This document shows positions 35,701-42,829 of a stretch of DNA of 64,000 nt, one piece after another. Every line of letters starts with the position of its first letter. The first letter of the stretch is position 1. This stretch comes from Mycolicibacterium sp. TUM20985. GTDB taxonomy: Bacteria; Actinomycetota; Actinomycetes; Mycobacteriales; Mycobacteriaceae. Location: the NCBI RefSeq assembly GCF_030295745.1, contig NZ_AP027291.1, forward strand, positions 4,154,001-4,218,000. The letters run 5' to 3'. The notes beneath the pieces are model-generated. The model searched no databases and was not told the DNA's origin. It saw nothing but the letters and a program-made list of their open reading frames with translations. Position numbers and translations under genes: made by a program.

Positions 35701-36360
35701 GGCGACGGCTGGGCCTACGACATCGGTTCTGGTGGTCTCGACCACGTGCTGGCCAGCGGACGCAACGTCAACGTGCTGGTGCTCGACACCGAGGTGTACT
35801 CGAACACCGGCGGTCAGATGTCCAAGTCGACGCCGCTGGGAGCGGTCGCGAAGTTCGCCGCCGCGGGCAAGACGGTGCCCAAGAAGGACCTTGCCCTGCA
35901 GGCGATTGCGTACGGCAGCGTGTACGTCGCCAAGGTGGCGATGGGTGCCGACTCGCAGCAGACCCTGCAGGCCTTCCGCGAGGCCGAGGCGTACGACGGA
36001 CCGTCCCTGATCATCGCCTACAGCCACTGCATCGCCCATGGCATCGACATGAGCCTGGGCATGGATCAGCAGTACCGTGCGGTCGCCAGCGGACACTGGC
36101 CGCTGCTGCGCTACGACCCGGTGCTCAGGGCGGCCGGCAAGAACCCCTTCCTGCTCGATTCACATCGACCGCGGATCCCTCTCTCCGACTACGTCTACCG
36201 AGAGCTTCGGTACCGTGCCCTGGCCAACTCCGATCCCGAGGAGGCCGAACGGCTGCTCGGGTTGGCGGAGCTGGCGATCGAACAACGGTGGAACGTCTAC
36301 GAGGAGATGGCTTCCCGTGGACCCGAACACTTCCATCCCGACGCGCGTAGGGAACGATGA
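32788..36360 (+). CDS. nifJ: Pyruvate:ferredoxin (flavodoxin) oxidoreductase
   Basis: A 1190-residue single-chain PFOR, the usual length for NifJ. It oxidises pyruvate with CoA to acetyl-CoA and CO2 and reduces ferredoxin. It begins with the pyruvate domain (DGNEAAVSVAYRLNEVCCIYPITPSSPM, cited in part). Two ferredoxin clusters are at Cys692 (CIQCGNCAFVCP) and Cys748 (CTGCGLCVEACP). The thiamine domain starts CAGCGETPY and has GDGWAYDIG and YSNTGGQMSKSTP. PFOR is unusual in aerobic mycobacteria, and its place in a DosR-boxed operon points to use under hypoxia. It is translationally coupled on both sides. Confidence 0.93.
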   Translation: MTRATMDGNEAAVSVAYRLNEVCCIYPITPSSPMAELADEWSSAQRPNAWGSVPTVVEMQSEGGAAGALHGALQSGALATTFTSSQGLLLMIPNMYKIAGELTSAVITVAARSVAAQGLSIFGDHSDVMAVRQTGFALLASASVQEAHDLALVSQAATLATRIPFVHFFDGFRTSHEINTIETLSDDDLRALVPEELIWAHRGRALTPEHPFIRGTAQNPDVYFQARETVNPFYAPVPAVVEELMARLGERTGRTMGIVEYSGHPEADRVLVVMGSGAQTVQETVAALVARGERVGVVQMRLYRPFPTEALMAALPETVRTVGVLDRTKEPGSIGEPLYLDVVAALADACADGTRAVMPRVCGGRYGLSSKEFTPAMVAGVFAELAGDHPRRRFTIGIDDDVSHTSIDYDPSFDIESPDTVRAVFFGLGSDGTVGANKNTIKILGAEEGLHAQAYFVYDSKKSGSQTESHLRFGPNPIRAPYLVNGANFIGCHQFRFLDNVDVLGRAARGATLLLNCRRPPEKVWDALPQRVQRQILDKGIALYTVDADRIAREAGLAGRINVILQTCFFAISNVLPSELAITRIKESVEKTYGKRGPEVVAKELAAVDSAVAGLHRVDVPDQLTSTRVAAPMVPASAPDFVRTVTAEMMAGRGNALPVSALPVDGTYPSGTTAYEKRNISELVAVWDPDSCIQCGNCAFVCPHGVIRSKFYDESRLDGAPADFDSAPLDAVGLPNAKFSLQVYVEDCTGCGLCVEACPVVLPGVATTKAINLGPADVRVATERVNIDFFESLPTNDRARVDFGTVRGTQFLQPLFEFSGACAGCGETPYLKLLSQLFGDRLMVANATGCSSIYGGSLPTTPWTTDADGRGPAWSNSLFEDNAEFGLGLRLASDGHVDLATRRLGELRTEVGAELVDAILTAPQQRESEFAAQRGRIAELRDRLDDIDPATSADLRSVIDHLVRRSVWIVGGDGWAYDIGSGGLDHVLASGRNVNVLVLDTEVYSNTGGQMSKSTPLGAVAKFAAAGKTVPKKDLALQAIAYGSVYVAKVAMGADSQQTLQAFREAEAYDGPSLIIAYSHCIAHGIDMSLGMDQQYRAVASGHWPLLRYDPVLRAAGKNPFLLDSHRPRIPLSDYVYRELRYRALANSDPEEAERLLGLAELAIEQRWNVYEEMASRGPEHFHPDARRER

Positions 36361-37382
36361 TGGATCTCGCGACCCGCTATCTGGGCCTGACCCTGAGCAA
36401 TCCTCTGATCGCGTCGGCATCCCCGCTGTCCAAGACCGTCGACGGGGTCAAACGCCTCGCCGACGCCGGAGTGGGTGCGGTGGTGCTCTATTCGCTGTTC
36501 GAGGAACAGCTGCGGGCCGAGGCCGAACGCGATGCCCAACTGAGCCAGGCGGGCTCGGAGAGCTTCGGCGAGTCACTGTCGTACTTTCCGCGGACCGCCG
36601 AGGTGGACCACGGCCCCCGGCAGTACCTGAGCCTGCTGGAACGCGCGAGCGCCGCGGTCTCGGTGCCAGTGATCGCCAGCCTCAACGGCAGTACGCCGGG
36701 GAGCTGGGCTCGCTACGCGCACGCGATGCAGGAATCCGGCGCGGCCGCAATCGAATTGAACGTCTACTACCTGCCGGGTGATGCCCACGTCTCCGGCCGC
36801 GACGTCGAACGACGTCACCTCGACATCCTCGCCGCCGTCAAGGACGCGGTGAGCGTACCGGTGGCCGTGAAGCTCAGTCCGTACTTCAGCGCGACGGCCG
36901 AGATGGCGCGAAGCCTCGACCTCGCCGGCGCCGACGGGTTGGTGCTGTTCAACCGGTTCCTGCAACCCGACGTCGACGTCGAGACCCTAGCCGTGGCACC
37001 CGGATTGGCGTTGTCGCGGGCCAGCGAGGCTCGCCTGCCCATGACGTGGATCGCGTTGTTGCACGGCCGGATCGATGCGTCGCTCGCCGCGACGACCGGC
37101 GTCGAGGGTTCGACGGAGCTGATCAAGTACCTGCTGGCGGGGGCGAACGTGGTGATGACCGCGTCGGCCCTGCTGCGCCACGGTCCCGGTTACGCCACGG
37201 TCATGCTCGACGAGTTGCGCGCGTGGATGGAACGCAAGGGATACGGCTCGATCGACGACGTCCGCGGGCTCCTCGCCGTGCCGTTGGGAACCGACGAGGT
37301 GGCGCGCGAACGCGGGGACTACGTGAGCACCATGCGACGAGCCAACCACGGCGACTACGGGACCTGGGGCGAAGTCAGGTGA
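36357..37382 (+). CDS. Dihydroorotate dehydrogenase-like flavoprotein
   Basis: A 341-residue TIM-barrel protein resembling FMN-dependent dihydroorotate dehydrogenases: NPLIASASPLSKT near the start, ELNVYYLPGD where DHODs have the nucleotide/orotate Asn motif, and AVKLSPYFS with a conserved Lys. It lacks the FeS subunit partner and several orotate-site residues, and no other pyr gene is near. This class is often encoded next to PFOR; the substrate is unknown. ATG 36357 overlaps the nifJ stop, and ATG 36360 is an alternative. Confidence 0.78.
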   Translation: MMDLATRYLGLTLSNPLIASASPLSKTVDGVKRLADAGVGAVVLYSLFEEQLRAEAERDAQLSQAGSESFGESLSYFPRTAEVDHGPRQYLSLLERASAAVSVPVIASLNGSTPGSWARYAHAMQESGAAAIELNVYYLPGDAHVSGRDVERRHLDILAAVKDAVSVPVAVKLSPYFSATAEMARSLDLAGADGLVLFNRFLQPDVDVETLAVAPGLALSRASEARLPMTWIALLHGRIDASLAATTGVEGSTELIKYLLAGANVVMTASALLRHGPGYATVMLDELRAWMERKGYGSIDDVRGLLAVPLGTDEVARERGDYVSTMRRANHGDYGTWGEVR

Positions 37383-37386
37383 CCGA

Positions 37387-38760
37387 TCAGGTCGGCGACG
37401 CCGCAAGCGCCAGTACTTCGTCGAAACCCTCGGCGAGGCAGTCGGCGAACACGTCGTAGTCGGGGATCGCGCCGGTGTCCACGTCGATGCCCAGCGCGCA
37501 GATGTCCGCGTAGGTCAGCAACGTGACGTTGACCGCGGCGCCCACGGTCGGGCCGAAACCGTACTGGGTCAGCACCCTTGCTCCGCCGAGGAACACCGGT
37601 ACCGGAATGCCCGGCACGTCACTGCACAGGAAGTCAACGTGGCGCAGGATCGACCCGATGTACCAGCGCGGCATCATGTTCATAACCCCCGCTATCCGCT
37701 GCGTGTAGGGCACCGACTTCTCGTTGCGCACCCGGTTGGTCCTCTCGCGAATCTCGCGGATTCGTTGCGCCGGGTCGGCTACGCCGACAGGTACGTCGAA
37801 GCGCATCAGGGTGATTCGGTTGCCACCCAGCTCGTCGCCGTCTTCCCGCACACTGATCGGCATCGTGAGATGGAGGTCGCCGACGGTGACGTCGTGCCTC
37901 TCGTGGTAGCGGCGCAGCCCTCCGGTCACGCCCGCAACGAACGCGTCGTTCAACGCACCGTCGGCGCGGTGGGCGGCTTCGCGCAGCTGCGCGAAGGGAA
38001 CCTCGAGCACGCCGAGATGTCGAGTGAGACTGCGCTCGCTCATCAGTGCCGAACCCGTCCGATTGACCGGACGCACGAAGCGGTACAACGATGCCGCCGT
38101 CTCGACCGCGGCGGACGCAGTGCGCAGCGGCCGCCGGATACCGTCGGAGATCAGCCTCGGGGCGGTCTTCAACGTGTCCGTGACGGCGGTGCCGACCAGT
38201 CGGGCGTCGTACCACGCGGTGTCCCGATAGCCGCTCAGCCATGGCGACGGGTGCACCTCGGGCAGCTCCCCCAACGGTTCGAGCCTCTCGGCGTCCTCGG
38301 TGAGGTCGAACAGGAGCATGCCGATCTGGACGCCTCCCACACCGTCGGTGAGGGCGTGATGGAACTTCAGGACCATGGCAGCGCCATCGTTTTCGAGGCC
38401 ATCGACCAGCGTGGCCTCCCATAGCGGTCGTGCTCTGTCGAAGTCCTCCATCGCGGCGACTCTGGCCATCTCCAACACCGTGTCGAACGTGCCGGGCGCG
38501 GGCGCCGTCACCCTGCGCATGTGAAAGCCGAGGTCGAAGTTCGGCGCGGACTCCCACCGCGGCGGCGCGGGCGGTGGAGAGGGCACGACCCGCTGTCGGA
38601 ACATCGATACCTCGCGCGAGATGAGGTCGAAACGGCTGCGCACCTCGTCCCAGTCCGGAGAGCGCTCGAGCACCACCACGGTGACCACGGTGGACCGCAA
38701 TCGAGGATCGCTCTCCATCGCCCAGGTGAACGCATCGCTGTTGCGCAAGAACTCGGCCAT
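37387..38760 (-). CDS. WS/DGAT wax ester synthase / diacylglycerol acyltransferase
   Basis: A 457-residue acyltransferase that esterifies acyl-CoA to diacylglycerol or fatty alcohol. The catalytic HHxxxDG motif appears as KFHHALTDGVGG near residue 135. The C-terminal half has the family GNRITLMRFDVPV and SDVPGIPVP segments. Mycobacterial Tgs proteins make the storage triacylglycerol of dormancy. The ATG at 38760 is preferred over the TTG at 38769. It converges on the DHODH-like gene and is divergent from the TetR gene, with DosR-like palindromes in between. Confidence 0.88.
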   Translation of the reverse strand: MAEFLRNSDAFTWAMESDPRLRSTVVTVVVLERSPDWDEVRSRFDLISREVSMFRQRVVPSPPPAPPRWESAPNFDLGFHMRRVTAPAPGTFDTVLEMARVAAMEDFDRARPLWEATLVDGLENDGAAMVLKFHHALTDGVGGVQIGMLLFDLTEDAERLEPLGELPEVHPSPWLSGYRDTAWYDARLVGTAVTDTLKTAPRLISDGIRRPLRTASAAVETAASLYRFVRPVNRTGSALMSERSLTRHLGVLEVPFAQLREAAHRADGALNDAFVAGVTGGLRRYHERHDVTVGDLHLTMPISVREDGDELGGNRITLMRFDVPVGVADPAQRIREIRERTNRVRNEKSVPYTQRIAGVMNMMPRWYIGSILRHVDFLCSDVPGIPVPVFLGGARVLTQYGFGPTVGAAVNVTLLTYADICALGIDVDTGAIPDYDVFADCLAEGFDEVLALAASPT

Positions 38761-38814
38761 TCGCCCCAAGCTACGACCCGCGTCGGCCCCCGGTAGCAGC
38801 TCCGCTCCGCAGGT

Positions 38815-38895
38815 GACCTAGGTCCTTCGAGGAGGTGGCCTTCGGCGCTGCGGCCAGCTCCGGCCCTTCGGCACGCTAAACGGGCCGAAGGTCCC
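38815..38895. promoter_or_regulatory. DosR-like box cluster between WS/DGAT and TetR genes
   Basis: GACCTAGGTCC at 38815-38825 contains a perfect 10-base palindrome. GTGGCCTTCGGCGCT (38835-38849) and CCGGCCCTTCGGCAC (38860-38874) are weak. GGGCCGAAGGTCCC at 38882-38895 is a good match. The cluster lies 55-135 bases from the WS/DGAT start and 64-145 bases from the TetR start. Confidence 0.5.
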
Positions 38896-38959
38896 TACTG
38901 GAACGTCGGCGATCACGGTCAACTGGACCCACATCCAGATGCCGTCCACGGAGGACACC

Positions 38960-39604
38960 ATGCCCACAGTTCGGTACGAAGCGCTCGGACCCACGGTGCT
39001 CGACCGACTCCGCTCCGAGGCGATCGAGCATTTCGGACGATTCGGCTTCGACCAGTCGATGCTCGAGGTCTCGATCGCGCTCGACGTGGACGTGTCGACC
39101 CTGAGCGATCTGTTCGGATCCATCAACGGCCTGCGCGCCGCCTGCGACGAGGCCGTGCTGTCGTCGATTCGCTCGATGAAGACCGAGGCGCTGGCCAACG
39201 AAGACCCCGGCACACTGCTCGACCAGGTCGCGACCATCGACTCGTTCGCCCCCTCGATGTCCTACCTGGCACAGGCGCTGCAGGCGGGCGACGAGCTCAG
39301 TCACACCTTGATGCGCGCGATGATCGACGACGCCGAGGCCTACGTCGAGACCGCGGTGGCGAACGGAACCGTCGAGCCCAGCGTCGATCCCAAGGGGCGC
39401 GCCCGCTTCCTCATCATGAATGGAGTCGGCGGCTTCCTGCTCTATCGCCAGATGCACCCCACGCCAACCGACATGGGCGCGGTGCTGCGCGACTATGCCA
39501 AGGACATGATCTTGCCCGCCATCGAGCTCTACACCCACGGACTGATGATCGACGCCAACATGTATGAGGTATTTAACGCCCGGGGGCATAGCGTCGGAGG
39601 ATGA
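38960..39604 (+). CDS. TetR/AcrR-family transcriptional regulator
   Basis: A 214-residue regulator. The N-terminal ~55 residues form a TetR-type helix-turn-helix (AIEHFGRFGFDQSMLEVSIA, cited in part), although the usual G-T-T before the turn is degenerate. The rest is an all-helical ligand domain. The GGAGG at 38950 selects the ATG at 38960 over one at 38939. It overlaps the alcohol dehydrogenase gene by ATGA and probably regulates that gene and itself. The effector is unknown. Confidence 0.75.
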   Translation: MPTVRYEALGPTVLDRLRSEAIEHFGRFGFDQSMLEVSIALDVDVSTLSDLFGSINGLRAACDEAVLSSIRSMKTEALANEDPGTLLDQVATIDSFAPSMSYLAQALQAGDELSHTLMRAMIDDAEAYVETAVANGTVEPSVDPKGRARFLIMNGVGGFLLYRQMHPTPTDMGAVLRDYAKDMILPAIELYTHGLMIDANMYEVFNARGHSVGG

Positions 39605-40617
39605 CCGATCGAACGATGCGCGCATGGCGTGTGCGTATCCCCGGGGCGATGAGCACCCGACCGCTCGAACTCGTCACCGTCAACGTGCCGGAACCCGGCG
39701 ACGGTGAGGTCCTCATCGCCGTGCGGGCCTGTGGCGTGTGCCGCACCGACTTGCACGTCACCGAAGGAGATCTGGCGGTACACCGCGCGCACGTCACGCC
39801 GGGCCACGAAGTGGTCGGCGAAGTGGTGTCACGCGGGCCGGGAGAGACCTCGGCAGTCGCCGCGGGTGACCGGGTCGGGGTCGCCTGGTTGCGGCACACC
39901 TGCGGACATTGCCGCTTCTGCGTGCACGATCGCGAGAACCTGTGCCCCGCGTCGCGCTACACCGGCTGGGACGCCGACGGCGGCTATGCCGAATTCGTCA
40001 CGGCACCAGCAGATTACGTCCACCGGCTGCCCGTCGGTTACAGCGACACCGAGTTGGCCCCACTGCTGTGCGCTGGCATCATCGGCTACCGGGCCCTCCT
40101 GCGCGCGGACCTGCCGCCGGGAGGCAGGCTCGGCATCTATGGCTTCGGCGGAAGTGCCCACATCACCGCCCAGGTGGCGTTGGCGCGTGGCGCGGAGGTC
40201 CACGTGATGACCAGAGGTCGCGAAGCACAGGAACTGGCACTGGCCCTCGGCGCCGCGTCGGCGCAGGGCGCCGCGGATCGGCCGCCGGTGCCGCTCGACG
40301 CGGCAATCCTCTTCGCGCCCGTCGGCGAACTGGTGTTGCCGGCGCTCGAGGCCCTCGACCGCGGTGGCACGCTCGCGATCGCCGGCATCCACCTCAGCGA
40401 CATCCCGGTGCTGAACTATCAGCACCACCTCTTTCAAGAACGCCAGGTGCGGTCGGTCACGTCGAACACCCGTGCCGACGCCCGCGAGTTCCTGGCCCTC
40501 GCCGGTGAACACCACCTCGAGGTCACCAGTCCGCAGTATCCGCTCGATCGGGCCGACGTCGCTCTGAGCGACCTTGCGGCGGGCCGGATCTCGGGTGCAG
40601 CGGTGCTGACGATCTAG
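39601..40617 (+). CDS. Zinc-dependent alcohol dehydrogenase (AdhA/AdhP-like)
   Basis: A 338-residue medium-chain dehydrogenase. The catalytic zinc ligands lie in ACGVCRTDLHV (Cys) and GHEVVGEV (His-Glu). The structural zinc lobe is CGHCRFCxxxxENLC. The cofactor loop is GIYGFGGSAHI. It probably interconverts alcohols and aldehydes, for example ethanol formation or oxidation, which would fit a fermentative setting, but the substrate is not determined by sequence. GGAGG immediately precedes the ATG. It is coupled to the TetR gene. Confidence 0.87.
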   Translation: MTDRTMRAWRVRIPGAMSTRPLELVTVNVPEPGDGEVLIAVRACGVCRTDLHVTEGDLAVHRAHVTPGHEVVGEVVSRGPGETSAVAAGDRVGVAWLRHTCGHCRFCVHDRENLCPASRYTGWDADGGYAEFVTAPADYVHRLPVGYSDTELAPLLCAGIIGYRALLRADLPPGGRLGIYGFGGSAHITAQVALARGAEVHVMTRGREAQELALALGAASAQGAADRPPVPLDAAILFAPVGELVLPALEALDRGGTLAIAGIHLSDIPVLNYQHHLFQERQVRSVTSNTRADAREFLALAGEHHLEVTSPQYPLDRADVALSDLAAGRISGAAVLTI

Positions 40618-40772
40618 CGGATTTCGTCGCTGGCGAGGGCGCTCGACATCGCCCAGTCGGCACTCTTCCTCTGCGCGCCGTGCTCGTCGTGGATCAGCGG
40701 GCAGGTCTTGACGTCAGCGGCGGCGTCCAGGAATTGGATTAGCACCATGACGTTCGACAACGTTCGGTTGGC

Positions 40773-41648
40773 TCAGCTGCCGTGTCGATGATCCGCGGCG
40801 TACGCCTGGATGACGGCGTCGACGTCACCGTCGAGTCGTAGGAACTCCTGGTTGAGCAGTCCGACGAGACTCTCGACGGCAGCGGTGATGAGAGCGCCGG
40901 CGAGCCGCGTCTCTGGCCGTGTGCTTCCGGCAGCATCGGCGGCGAGTCGTGCGGCGTAGTCGAGCGAGGATGCCAACGAGGCGTCCGCTTCGATGTCGCG
41001 AAAGTAATAGGTGGCGCCGTATTGCGTGAAGTCGTTTCTGGCTTCGACGATGGCTGCGGCAAACCCGGTGAGCACGCCGATCGGGATGCTGTCGACACTG
41101 AGGTCGGGATTCGCTCCGCGTGCCCGACGCAGAGTCGAGAGCTGAAGCGCCAGCACGCGTCTGCGCTCGAGAGCCGGGTAGATCTGGAGAACCCAGGATA
41201 CGGCCGCCGTCAGGAGCATGAAACCGAACAACGCCTCGAGCGGGACGATCACGCGCAGGAACTCCGACGTCGGCACGATGTCGCCCATTCCGAGCGTCCC
41301 AATGGTCACCAGCGACACGTACAGCGCATCGGATGCGGCGTGGCGATCGGACGGACTCAGTTCGGTGCCGTAGGCGAAGCCGTCCGCCATCTGCGGGAAG
41401 TACAGCATGGCCCAACCGAGAACGGCCATGGCACCCCAGGTCAACACCACCAGCGCGATCCCGAGCGGGCCCGTCAGCGAAGCGATCCTGCGATCGGACC
41501 GAAACAGCCGCAGCAACCACCAGACGAGCCTCATCACCTTCGGCGCGACGCTACCGTGGCCGATCGGATGGAACAGCGTGTGGAACACGTCCCGAACCAC
41601 CACTGCCACGAGCAATGCTCCGACCACTGTGATCACCCAGTTCGTCAC
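40773..41648 (-). CDS. Potassium-channel-like ion channel protein
   Basis: A 291-residue membrane protein with an N-terminal helix (about 3-22), a further helix around 60-80, then a pore segment and a following helix (about 135-155). The selectivity-filter-like sequence is TIGTLGMGD, where classical K+ channels have TVGYGD, so Met replaces the aromatic residue and ion selectivity cannot be assumed. The C-terminal ~130 residues are soluble and helical. The GTG at 41648 is the start; in-frame codons upstream fall in the repeat remnant described at 41672. Confidence 0.72.
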   Translation of the reverse strand: MTNWVITVVGALLVAVVVRDVFHTLFHPIGHGSVAPKVMRLVWWLLRLFRSDRRIASLTGPLGIALVVLTWGAMAVLGWAMLYFPQMADGFAYGTELSPSDRHAASDALYVSLVTIGTLGMGDIVPTSEFLRVIVPLEALFGFMLLTAAVSWVLQIYPALERRRVLALQLSTLRRARGANPDLSVDSIPIGVLTGFAAAIVEARNDFTQYGATYYFRDIEADASLASSLDYAARLAADAAGSTRPETRLAGALITAAVESLVGLLNQEFLRLDGDVDAVIQAYAADHRHGS

Positions 41649-41671
41649 GCGATCATCATGCCTCGCGATGC

Positions 41672-41721
41672 CCTTTGGTTGTGCCGCAATCGAATTACTA
41701 GGCCAGGCCCTCGAGCATGAG
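41672..41721. repeat. 50-bp near-repeat of the sqr-trx junction, copy 1
   Basis: This matches 50373-50422 at about 46 of 50 bases, in the same orientation. In copy 2 the sequence encodes the last residues of the sulfide:quinone oxidoreductase (LMLKGLA, stop) and the gap before thioredoxin. In copy 1 only the corresponding tail (LMLEGLA, stop) and gap survive, followed by an unrelated channel gene. It marks an old partial duplication. Confidence 0.8.
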
Positions 41722-41738
41722 GCCAAGCGCTCGATATG

Positions 41739-41912
41739 TCAGCGAGACGTGGGCCTTCGGAACCAACGTCGGCGAGGAGGGGCAGACTCGCCGCTCGAGT
41801 GCCCAGGGCACCACTGGCCGGAGGGCACGCTGCGCCGGACGGCATCGACGTGCATTCCGCAACCCGACCACGTGGTCATTCCGCAGACGCGGCACTTGAC
41901 TGCGCGACACAT
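41739..41912 (-). CDS. Small Cys-rich CxxC protein, paralogue of the one at 49766
   Basis: A 57-residue protein, too short for routine ORF lists. It begins MCRAVKCRVCGMTTWSGCGM and continues HVDAVRRSVPSGQWC. This parallels MCYAEKCPTCGKTGWAGCGEHVDDVMRSVPVAQRC (in parts) of the protein at 49766, with all the Cys at the same places: Cys2, Cys7, Cys10, Cys18 and Cys35. The CxxC and GCG motifs suggest a zinc or thiol function. It lies 24 bases after the CstR-like gene, with GAGAAGGGG upstream of its ATG, so the two form an operon under the operator at 42272. The function is unknown. Confidence 0.72.
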   Translation of the reverse strand: MCRAVKCRVCGMTTWSGCGMHVDAVRRSVPSGQWCPGHSSGESAPPRRRWFRRPTSR

Positions 41913-41936
41913 GGGATCCCCTTCTCTCGGAGCGTT

Positions 41937-42257
41937 TCAGGCCAAGCTCAAGAAGAGCTTCTCGAGCTGTTCGACCGTCAACCTCTCGGCGTGACCGGTC
42001 TCGATGTCGGGCGAGTCGATACATCTTCGGAGACCGCTTGCGATGATCGTGAAGCCAGCGCGATTCAGCGCCTTCGATACCGCGGCGAGTTGGATGATGA
42101 CGTCCTTGCAGTCGCGCCCGTTCTCGATCATTGCAATGACGCCGCCGAGTTGCCCGTGGGCACGTCGCAGTCGGTTCAGGGCAGCTGCCGGCACTGTGTC
42201 GCAACGCGAACCACGGTCGGACGCATCGCTCACACCTTCACCTGCCGATGCAGTCAT
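41937..42257 (-). CDS. CsoR/CstR-family repressor, persulfide-sensor type
   Basis: A 106-residue all-helical repressor of the CsoR superfamily (RLRRAHGQLGGVIAMIENGRDC, cited in part). The first ligand Cys50 and the second Cys79 are present, but the position four before Cys79, which is His in copper-sensing CsoR, is Gly75. Loss of this His with retention of both Cys is the mark of CstR-type per/polysulfide sensors. The context of sulfur-oxidation genes supports that. It is divergent from MmpS/MmpL across a palindromic operator. A closely similar paralogue is at 53263. Confidence 0.82.
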   Translation of the reverse strand: MTASAGEGVSDASDRGSRCDTVPAAALNRLRRAHGQLGGVIAMIENGRDCKDVIIQLAAVSKALNRAGFTIIASGLRRCIDSPDIETGHAERLTVEQLEKLFLSLA

Positions 42258-42271
42258 GGACTATTTATACC

Positions 42272-42287
42272 ATACCCCCTATGGTAT
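42272..42287. promoter_or_regulatory. CstR/CsoR-type operator between cstR1 and mmpS
   Basis: ATACCCCCTATGGTAT, with the arms ATACC and GGTAT around 6 bases. It matches the five other palindromes of the sulfur region. It is 15 bases from the repressor start and 102 bases before mmpS, overlapping an AT-rich stretch likely to contain the -10 region. Confidence 0.65.
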
Positions 42288-42388
42288 TAATGAGGCGTGA
42301 ACCAAACGGGCCGACTTGACTTTCGCTCTGGCGCAATGCAAACGGCGACAGACTCGGGACACGACCCGTTCGGCTCGACGAGCGCACC

Positions 42389-42829
42389 ATGAAGTCGATA
42401 GCGGGTCTCTTGAAACGGCTCTGGGTGGTCGTGGTGGTCGTGATTGCTCTAGCCGCTGCCTTGGCCATCGTCGGCAGGCTGCGCACCTTCTTCGACTCAG
42501 ATCAGCCCTATGCCGCCGCGTCGGAGCAGGTGGACGCGATCGTGCCGTTCAACACGAAGCGCGTGACCTACGAGATCATCGGGCCAGGAACGACAACCGG
42601 CCGGGTCAGCTATCTCGACGACAAGGGCAAGACGCAGGAGGCGACATTCGCGACTCTGCCCTGGTCGGTGAGTGTCACCACCACCGATCCCGGGATCCTG
42701 GCCAACGTAGTGGCCCAGGGCGATGGCGAATCCCTAGGCTGCCGCATCCTCGTCGACGACAGGGTGGTCGCGGAGCACTACGCAGAGGGCCGTGACGCCC
42801 AGGCCTTCTGTCTGGACAAGGCCGCATGA
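42389..42829 (+). CDS. MmpS-family membrane accessory protein
   Basis: A 146-residue protein with one N-terminal membrane helix (about 9-29) and a periplasmic beta-sandwich. The two C-terminal Cys (GCRILVDD and FCLDKAA) are conserved in MmpS proteins and probably form a disulfide. MmpS proteins partner with MmpL RND transporters in export of lipids, siderophores or drugs. It overlaps the mmpL gene by ATGA. The shared operator at 42272 suggests control by the CstR-like repressor. Confidence 0.85.
   Translation: MKSIAGLLKRLWVVVVVVIALAAALAIVGRLRTFFDSDQPYAAASEQVDAIVPFNTKRVTYEIIGPGTTTGRVSYLDDKGKTQEATFATLPWSVSVTTTDPGILANVVAQGDGESLGCRILVDDRVVAEHYAEGRDAQAFCLDKAA

Noticed and set aside
33037..36096. 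1019-codon open frame on the minus strand
   Set aside because: It lies fully antisense to nifJ, which has every PFOR motif; the frame is open only because of high GC at third positions.
40614..40748. 44-codon minus-strand ORF between the alcohol dehydrogenase and channel genes
   Set aside because: No ribosome site, no recognisable family, and its stop falls in the dehydrogenase end; it could be chance.
41698..42204. 168-codon minus-strand frame over cstR1 and the small Cys-rich gene
   Set aside because: It is out of frame with both real genes; only its last residues (LMLEGLA) are meaningful, as the sqr tail remnant.
41937..42257. Calling the CsoR-family genes copper repressors
   Set aside because: The His ligand of the C-H-C copper site is replaced by Gly in both, and no copper ATPase or metallothionein gene is nearby.
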